Source: an uncultured Bacilli bacterium (GTDB taxonomy: Bacteria; Bacillota_I; Bacilli_A; RFN20; CAG-449). From it: a stretch of 53,708 nucleotides of DNA. The position numbers were made by a program, and so were the translations under genes. The notes below the pieces were generated by a model. That model was given only the letters and a program-made list of their open reading frames with translations, was not told where the DNA came from and ran no database searches. The stretch covers positions 1-53,708 of the forward strand of contig CANQCZ010000008.1 of the NCBI GenBank assembly GCA_947591215.1, in the 5' to 3' direction. Below, piece by piece: positions 52,288-53,708 of the stretch; position 1 is the stretch's first letter; every line of letters begins with the position of its first letter.

Positions 52288-52629
52288 AAAGACCCTCTCT
52301 TTTTTAATTACTATAACACGATACCTAAATAAATAATACTGCTTATTTGAAAGACAAAAAGAATTTGTGATTAATATTTCGACATGCTTTAAATTTGCAA
52401 ATCAAACATTTTAAATTTTAATGTTTATGTTAAAACGTAATGTATAATGATAATTATTTAATAAAAACTTTTATTGCTTATATAAAATTTTTTCATATTT
52501 AAAATATTTAGTTATGTTAAAGAGATAAAAGCAATCAAATTATCGGCTTTTCAATAATTGATTCACTAGTTTGCATTTATTAATATATGACAATTACTTA
52601 AAGGTTTTTTAGATATTTATAAAATTTAA
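52288..52629. other. AT-rich intergenic gap
   Basis: About 340 nt without a gene. A TATAAT at 52443-52448 has no clear -35. It holds the upstream regions of the kinase (minus) and rplM (plus); I see no ORF, repeat or RNA structure worth naming. Confidence 0.6.
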
Positions 52630-52659
52630 TTGACGAAAAAATGCCTTTTGAATTATTAT
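52630..52659 (+). promoter_or_regulatory. Promoter of rplM-rpsI
   Basis: TTGACG (52630-52635), an 18-nt spacer and TATTAT (52654-52659). Confidence 0.65.
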
Positions 52660-52665
52660 TATATG

Positions 52666-52710
52666 TGGCACTAATTCGCCAATTGTAGTCCCGGTAAGAC
52701 AAACAATTAT
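52666..52710 (+). promoter_or_regulatory. Possible L13-type ribosomal protein leader
   Basis: Short 5' UTR with two hairpins: TGGC-ACTAATTC-GCCA and AATTGT (52681-52686) pairing with ACAATT (52703-52708). Bacillus rplM operons are preceded by an L13 leader (known family); whether this one matches is not tested. It shares the 9-mer AATTGTAGT with the rpsL leader. Confidence 0.45.
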
Positions 52711-52725
52711 TAGGAGGAATTATTC

Positions 52726-53166
52726 ATGCAACGTCAAACAACTATTGCAAAAGCCAAAGACATTGAACGCAAATGGTATGTGGTTGATGCAGCCGACAAA
52801 CCATTAGGTCGTTTAGCCTCAGAAGTCGCGGTTTATTTAACAGGCAAAAATAAAGCGATTTATACTCCGAATGTCGATTGTGGTGATTATATCATCATCG
52901 TCAATGCCGCTAAAGTCGCTTTCTCTGGTGATCAAGAAGCTAAAAAGTACTATTATAATGCTTCCGGTTATGCAAGAGGAATCAGAAAAAGATCTGCCGG
53001 AGTGATGAAAAGAGAATATCCGGTTGAGATGGTAGAAAGAGCCGTTTGGGGAATGTTACCTAAAGGTCGATTAGGAAGACAAATTTATAAAAAATTATTT
53101 GTCTACGAAGGTAGTGAGCACAAGCAACAAGCTCAAATTCCTGAAGTGCTCAATTTAAAGTATTAG
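52726..53166 (+). CDS. rplM: 50S ribosomal protein L13
   Basis: Early assembling large-subunit protein. Family signature: WYVVDAADKPLGRLAS, VDCGDYIIIVNA, AVWGMLPKGRLGRQIYKKLFVYEG. RBS AGGAGG. Followed 12 nt later by rpsI, the universal partner. Confidence 0.98.
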   Translation: MQRQTTIAKAKDIERKWYVVDAADKPLGRLASEVAVYLTGKNKAIYTPNVDCGDYIIIVNAAKVAFSGDQEAKKYYYNASGYARGIRKRSAGVMKREYPVEMVERAVWGMLPKGRLGRQIYKKLFVYEGSEHKQQAQIPEVLNLKY

Positions 53167-53178
53167 GAGGAAAGATAA

Positions 53179-53589
53179 ATGCCAGCTAAGAAAAAAGCTC
53201 AGGATGTCGTATATTATGGTACTGGGCGTAGAAAATCTTCAATTGCCAGAGTTTATTTGACTCCTGGTAAAGGTACAATCGTTGTCAACGGTAGAGATGT
53301 TAACGAATATATGCCATATCCAACATTAGTTATGGATTTGAAACAACCATTAGTTTTAACTTCTTCCGAAGATAAGTTCGATGTAAAAGCTACCGTATAT
53401 GGCGGAGGATTTACAGGACAAGCCGGAGCGATTCGTTTAGGTATTGCTCGAGCATTGTTAAATGTTACGCCAGAAATGCGCAAACCTCTCAAAGTAGCAG
53501 GAATGCTTACGAGAGATTCTCGTGCTAAAGAACGTAAGAAATACGGTCTTAAAGCTGCACGTCGTGCACCGCAGTTCAGCAAGCGTTAA
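53179..53589 (+). CDS. rpsI: 30S ribosomal protein S9
   Basis: Small-subunit protein whose C-terminal tail reaches the P site. [16 protein letters not shown] at the start, [20 protein letters not shown] in the middle, and RRAPQFSKR at the end are standard. Complete 136 aa. RBS AGGAGGAA. Confidence 0.98.
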   Translation: MPAKKKAQDVVYYGTGRRKSSIARVYLTPGKGTIVVNGRDVNEYMPYPTLVMDLKQPLVLTSSEDKFDVKATVYGGGFTGQAGAIRLGIARALLNVTPEMRKPLKVAGMLTRDSRAKERKKYGLKAARRAPQFSKR

Positions 53590-53608
53590 TCGCAAATTAC
53601 AAAATTCA

Positions 53609-53644
53609 AAAAAGCTCGGAAATTCTTTATCTCCGGGCTTTTCT
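53609..53644 (+). terminator. Rho-independent terminator of rplM-rpsI
   Basis: AAAGCTCGGA and TCCGGGCTTTT pair with one G-T wobble, followed by a short T run. Confidence 0.85.
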
Positions 53645-53708
53645 TATGCCCAAAATTCTGAAACGGCTGTCCAAATTTGGCGTGATTTGAACCGTTTTCT
53701 ATGGGTTT

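Noticed and set aside
53645-53708. Possible gene start or hairpin at the window edge (GAAACGG ... CCGTTTTC)
   Set aside because: Too little sequence remains to support an ORF or an RNA element.

Overview
The window looks like chromosomal DNA from a low-GC, gut-type Bacilli/Mollicutes-related bacterium (Erysipelotrichia or RF39-like lineages are possible; the exact taxon is inference). TGA is used as a stop (for example at the end of the nitroreductase gene) and Trp is TGG, so the standard bacterial code applies. Promoters are classical TTGACA-N17/18-TATAAT types, ribosome binding sites are AGGAGG-like, and intrinsic terminators are clear. Many predicted lipoproteins with a lipobox and a Ser-rich or acidic linker fit a Gram-positive-type cell with much surface display. 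Pyruvate:ferredoxin oxidoreductase suggests anaerobic metabolism.

Layout. 1-3.9 kb: a Ser/Glu-rich lipoprotein, a nitroreductase, a decayed IS91-type transposase with a Cys-rich neighbour, then a RAYT-like protein that has lost its HUH histidines, co-transcribed with a lipoprotein. 3.9-9.3 kb: SDR, cysS, mgtC, rlmB, a SigH-like sigma factor and a DUF697 membrane protein; this resembles the Bacillus cysS-rlmB-sigH neighbourhood. 9.3-14.7 kb: a lone acyltransferase, a lipoprotein, galM, a ZIP transporter and an alpha/beta hydrolase. 14.7-19.3 kb: the str operon (rpsL, rpsG, fusA, tuf) with a structured leader. 19.3-26.4 kb: accessory block with a small membrane protein, a LysM-like cytoplasmic protein, a three-copy RDD membrane protein operon with two overlooked mini-genes, a three-gene racemase/cytidylyltransferase/membrane-protein operon, and a decayed gene.

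26.4-36.3 kb is the most interesting part. A CUT1-type ABC importer (ATPase, two permeases, large solute-binding lipoprotein) is in one operon with a lipoprotein nuclease (SNase domain plus OB fold) and an Ig/OB-fold lipoprotein. The next gene is a ComEC/Rec2-like metallo-beta-lactamase-fold lipoprotein, followed by the wreck of a uridine kinase gene. An intact udk lies 3.8 kb further on. I read this as a possible extracellular nucleic-acid digestion and uptake locus (inference). 36.4-45.3 kb: repeat-built lipoproteins, a pair of PH-like proteins, udk, tRNA-Lys(CTT), and a large BspA-like surface protein. 45.4-53.7 kb: housekeeping genes alr, a Crh-like HPr without the phosphorylatable His, galU, nifJ, a PfkB sugar kinase, and rplM-rpsI.
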